Program-made: the position numbers and the translations under genes
Assembly (NCBI GenBank): GCA_016744485.1
Contig: JADGEG010000018.1
Span: forward strand, 1 to 16,561
DNA from: Arcobacter sp.
Lineage (GTDB): Bacteria > Campylobacterota > Campylobacteria > Campylobacterales > Arcobacteraceae
Reading direction: 5' to 3'
Length of the DNA: 16,561 nucleotides
Notes under the pieces: generated by a model
Seen by the model: only the letters and a program-made list of their open reading frames with translations
What the model was told of the DNA's origin: nothing
Databases searched by the model: none
Shown here: positions 14,313 through 16,561 of the stretch, one piece after another
Position numbering within the stretch: position 1 is the stretch's first letter
How the letters are laid out: each line of letters begins with the position of its first letter

Positions 14313-16352
14313 ATGCCCTTATCAAACTTAAATAACGAACAATTAAATGCAGCTAAATGTAAACAAGGTTACAACTTAATAATTGCTAGTGCAGGAACAG
14401 GAAAAACATCTACTATCGTTGGAAGAATTGCACACTTATTAAATATAGGTGTTAAACCAGAAGAAATACTATTATTAACTTTTACAAATAAAGCTGCAAG
14501 TGAGATGATAACTAGAATATCTAATTTTTTTAGTAAAGAACTTGCAAAAAAGATTATGGCAGGTACTTTTCATTCTGTATCGTATAAATTATTAGAACAG
14601 TTAAAAATAAAAATTATATTAAAACAAACAAATGAATTAAAAACTTTGTTTAAATCTCTTTATGAAAAAAGAGTGTTTTATGATAGAGATGATAAAACAA
14701 ATCCTTATGATGGCTCTTACTTATATGACTTATATTCTTTATATTTAAATTCAAATAATGATGAAGAATTTGGGCAGTGGATAGTAGAAAAAAATTCTGC
14801 ACACCACTTATACACCATGATTTATGAAGATGTTATATTAGAATTTAATGAACTTAAAGAACAATACTCTTATGTAAACTTTGATGATTTGTTATTAAAT
14901 ATGTTAAAAGCATTAGACAATAATACTTTTTCTTTTAAAGAAATTCTTGTTGATGAATATCAAGATACAAATTCTTTACAAGGTAAACTATTAAATAAGT
15001 TTAATGCAAAAGCTTTATTTTGTGTTGGAGATTATGATCAAAGTATTTATGCTTTTAATGGTTCTGATATTAATATCATTTCTAGCTTTTCACAAAGATA
15101 TCAAAATGCCAAAGTTTTTACACTTACGAAAAACTATAGATCAACGAGATCTATTTTAGATTTAGCGACAAAAGTAATTTCATATAATGAAAGAATTTAT
15201 GATAAGAAATTAGAAGTTATTAGAAATACAAGTGATATAAAACCAAAACTTTTAGCTTTTAATGAGTCATTTTCACAATATGAATATATATCTAAACTTA
15301 TATCAAAAAGTACAAATTCACATGATGAAATAGCAATTATTTATAGAAATAATTCAAGTGCAGATGGTATTGAAGCAAATTTAAGAGAATATGAAATACC
15401 TTCTAAAAGAAAAGGTGGTATGTCTTTTTTTGATTCAATTGAAGTTAGATTTGTGATTGATATTTTATTAATGCAAATATCAAATAATGATATGATGGCA
15501 TTTATACATATTTTAGAACATGGAAAAGGTATAGGAAAAGCTATTTCAAAAGATATTTTTGATGCTTTGATGAAATTAGGAAAAGGCAATATTTTTGATG
15601 GTTTTTTTAATCCAGATATGAATATTAAAAATCCTTATGAATCTAATAAAATAAAAAATATTCAACTTGGACTTTTTGATGACTTTTTTGAATTAGGCTC
15701 TATTTCTAAGTTTAAAGATTGTGGTTTTAGTGAATCATTTTTTGGAAACCCTATATTAAAACATCCAAAATTAAATATAGATGGGGCTAAATATATATAT
15801 GATTTTTACTTATTATTAAAACACCTAAAAAAAGTAAAAAATCCTCATGCTTTAGTTACAAATATATGTTCATCTATGATGTACTCAAAATTAAAAGATT
15901 CCTTAACAACAAAAAGAGCTAGTTTAAAAGATGGAACAATTGATACTATGCTTAAAACAAAATCCTTAGCAAAGATAAATAGGAAAAGTTTTATTTTAAA
16001 AAATCTTGCACAAAAATACACAAGACTTGATAAGTTTCTTAATTCTATGATTTTAGGTGCTTCAGAAATGGCTGAAGGTCAAGGTATTAATCTTTTGTCT
16101 ATTCATGCTTCAAAAGGATTGGAATTTAAAGAAGTTTATATCATAGATTTAATGCAAGGAAGATTTCCAAATAATAAACTAATAAGTAAAGGTGGTAGTA
16201 TAGAAGAAGAAAGACGCTTATTTTATGTGGCAGTTACAAGAGCAAAAGATATATTATATTTATCTTTTGCAAGATATGACAAAATTAAAAAAATGAACTA
16301 TATTCCATCTATATTTTTAAATGAAGCTAGCTTAATAAATAAAGAAAATTAA
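14313..16352 (+). CDS. UvrD/Rep/PcrA-type ATP-dependent DNA helicase
   Basis: This superfamily 1A 3'-5' DNA helicase has 679 aa, close to Rep (673). Motifs in order are the Q motif (LNNEQLNAA, 6-14), Walker A ASAGTGKT (25-32), motif Ia LTFTNKAASEM (55-65), motif II VDEYQDTN (213-220), motif III VGDYDQSIYAFNGS (238-251), motif IV LTKNYRSTRSIL (271-282), motif V SIHASKGLEFKEV (596-608) and motif VI EERRLFYVAVTRAK (632-645). All are intact, so it should be active. The ATG is 24 bp after the msrQ stop codon and has only a weak Shine-Dalgarno sequence. Whether it serves as UvrD, Rep or PcrA cannot be decided from the sequence, so no symbol is given. It probably shares the msrPQ transcript. Confidence 0.94.
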   Translation: MPLSNLNNEQLNAAKCKQGYNLIIASAGTGKTSTIVGRIAHLLNIGVKPEEILLLTFTNKAASEMITRISNFFSKELAKKIMAGTFHSVSYKLLEQLKIKIILKQTNELKTLFKSLYEKRVFYDRDDKTNPYDGSYLYDLYSLYLNSNNDEEFGQWIVEKNSAHHLYTMIYEDVILEFNELKEQYSYVNFDDLLLNMLKALDNNTFSFKEILVDEYQDTNSLQGKLLNKFNAKALFCVGDYDQSIYAFNGSDINIISSFSQRYQNAKVFTLTKNYRSTRSILDLATKVISYNERIYDKKLEVIRNTSDIKPKLLAFNESFSQYEYISKLISKSTNSHDEIAIIYRNNSSADGIEANLREYEIPSKRKGGMSFFDSIEVRFVIDILLMQISNNDMMAFIHILEHGKGIGKAISKDIFDALMKLGKGNIFDGFFNPDMNIKNPYESNKIKNIQLGLFDDFFELGSISKFKDCGFSESFFGNPILKHPKLNIDGAKYIYDFYLLLKHLKKVKNPHALVTNICSSMMYSKLKDSLTTKRASLKDGTIDTMLKTKSLAKINRKSFILKNLAQKYTRLDKFLNSMILGASEMAEGQGINLLSIHASKGLEFKEVYIIDLMQGRFPNNKLISKGGSIEEERRLFYVAVTRAKDILYLSFARYDKIKKMNYIPSIFLNEASLINKEN

Positions 16353-16561
16353 AAAATAAAAACTTTAAAATATTTTTTGTAAAATCTAATAATAAATCCT
16401 TTTTAGATTAAAATCATTATACACATATATCATATTTTAAAATAATTTTTAGAATAAAAATCTTATTTAATAAAATAAAATTAAGTTTTATAGAAAATTC
16501 AGTTAATATAAAGGGCATCTCTAAAAACCACTTCTAAAGCAGTCTAAATAATTTCCAACTT
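16353..16561. other. Gene-free right edge with weak hairpin and possible IS tip
   Basis: This is an AT-rich stretch after the helicase gene with no convincing ORF. A 7-bp inverted repeat, AATCTAA (16383-16389) and TTAGATT (16403-16409), could be a weak transcript end. From 16512 the composition changes: GGGCATCTCTAAAAACCAC and the following bases have the look of a terminal inverted repeat of an IS5-type element entering from the right. Only about 50 bp of it are visible, with no transposase, so it cannot be confirmed here. Confidence 0.25.

Noticed and set aside
16416..16421. TATAAT on the minus strand downstream of the helicase
   Set aside because: No gene lies in the direction it would read, and such hexamers are frequent in AT-rich spacers; an antisense transcript cannot be supported.

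Overview
The window looks like a chromosomal segment from a member of the Campylobacterota, most likely Arcobacter or a close relative. The grounds are the strongly AT-rich sequence, the nap gene order A-G-H-B-F with a Campylobacterota-length NapA, the 'HQWRQPL' type of histidine kinase, and the tight gene packing. No rRNA, tRNA, CRISPR array or complete mobile element is visible.

Layout. Positions 99-5999 on the minus strand hold a tripartite tricarboxylate-type transporter (tctC-tctB-tctA). It is followed closely by an OmpR-type response regulator and a membrane-bound Cache/PAS histidine kinase. Positions 6151-11640 on the minus strand hold the periplasmic nitrate reductase operon napAGHBF. 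A 171-bp divergent control region (11641-11811) follows. It carries a perfect FNR/CRP-type palindrome placed for class II activation of napA, and a separate plus-strand promoter. Positions 11812-16352 on the plus strand hold four tightly spaced genes: a TrpD2/YbiB-like protein, msrP, msrQ and a UvrD/Rep-type helicase. Short gene-free ends (1-98 and 16353-16561) carry sequences that resemble the tips of insertion sequences. The window may therefore be a contig broken at repeats; this is inference.

How the genes fit together. NapA reduces nitrate in the periplasm. NapB is its dihaem electron donor, NapG and NapH pass electrons from menaquinol, and NapF is a cytoplasmic iron-sulphur protein linked to NapA maturation. 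NapL and NapD, which usually close this operon in the group, are absent here. The transporter genes sit in their place, so carboxylate uptake (possible electron donors) and nitrate respiration are neighbours. The two-component pair directly after tctA probably senses an extracytoplasmic ligand and may control the transporter. On the other strand, MsrP (a second exported molybdoenzyme) and MsrQ (its haem membrane partner) repair oxidised methionines in periplasmic proteins. They share an apparent transcript with a DNA-binding TrpD2-like protein and a helicase, a combination that hints at a stress-repair role but proves none.

Two start codons need attention: napA should start at the ATG at 11640, behind a good ribosome-binding site, and the histidine kinase appears to start with TTG inside the end of the regulator gene. 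Two strong inverted repeats lie inside the tct operon and may set the relative expression of its parts.
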